The notes beneath the pieces are model-generated. The model made no database searches. It was not told the origin of the DNA and was given only the letters and a program-made list of their open reading frames with translations. Shown here one piece after another: positions 6,340 to 6,355 of a stretch of 6,355 nt of DNA (within the stretch, counting starts at the first letter, position 1; every line of letters begins with the position of its first letter). Source of the DNA: an uncultured Porphyromonadaceae bacterium (GTDB lineage Bacteria > Bacteroidota > Bacteroidia > Bacteroidales > Muribaculaceae); NCBI GenBank assembly GCA_947176615.1, contig CAMWRO010000172.1, positions 1 to 6,355 of the forward strand, written 5' to 3'. Made by a program: the position numbers and the translations under genes.

Positions 6340-6355
6340 GTCAACGTTAGCCACA

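Overview
The window looks like a Bacteroidota chromosome, probably order Bacteroidales. The reasons are a GC-rich coding stretch with short AT-rich gaps, a long Bacteroidota-style LptF/LptG permease directly ahead of a fused ribBA, an exact copy of the Bacteroidetes -7 promoter element (TAnnTTTG), and mostly A-rich leaders without Shine-Dalgarno sites. Family or genus cannot be fixed by eye. All six confident genes lie on the minus strand, so transcription runs from right to left.

Layout in transcription order: about 300 bases at the right edge without a confident gene (6036-6355), holding a cluster of GC-rich palindromes and, next to the first gene, a promoter -7 box. Then come rnfD, rnfG, rnfE and rnfA (6035 to 3318), packed with 4-base overlaps or a 2-base gap, then a 74-base gap, an LptF/LptG-family permease (3243-1324), 6 bases, and ribBA (1317-100). 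The left 99 bases hold a perfect 8-bp hairpin after ribBA and otherwise nothing I recognise.

RnfD, RnfG, RnfE and RnfA are membrane subunits of the Rnf complex, which couples electron flow between ferredoxin and NAD to ion pumping across the inner membrane. Both covalent-FMN attachment motifs (RnfD and RnfG) and the paired cysteines expected for the intramembrane iron-sulfur site (RnfA and RnfE) are present. The two soluble electron-input and output subunits, RnfB and RnfC, are not in the window, although in the common gene order rnfC sits directly before rnfD. The permease belongs to lipopolysaccharide export, and RibBA makes both precursors of riboflavin, the parent of the FMN used by Rnf.

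I see ordinary core genes in 100-6035 and no new enzyme system. The part worth a second look is the right edge: an apparently split rnf cluster with its own promoter-like box, next to a palindrome-rich segment that may be a dispersed repeat.
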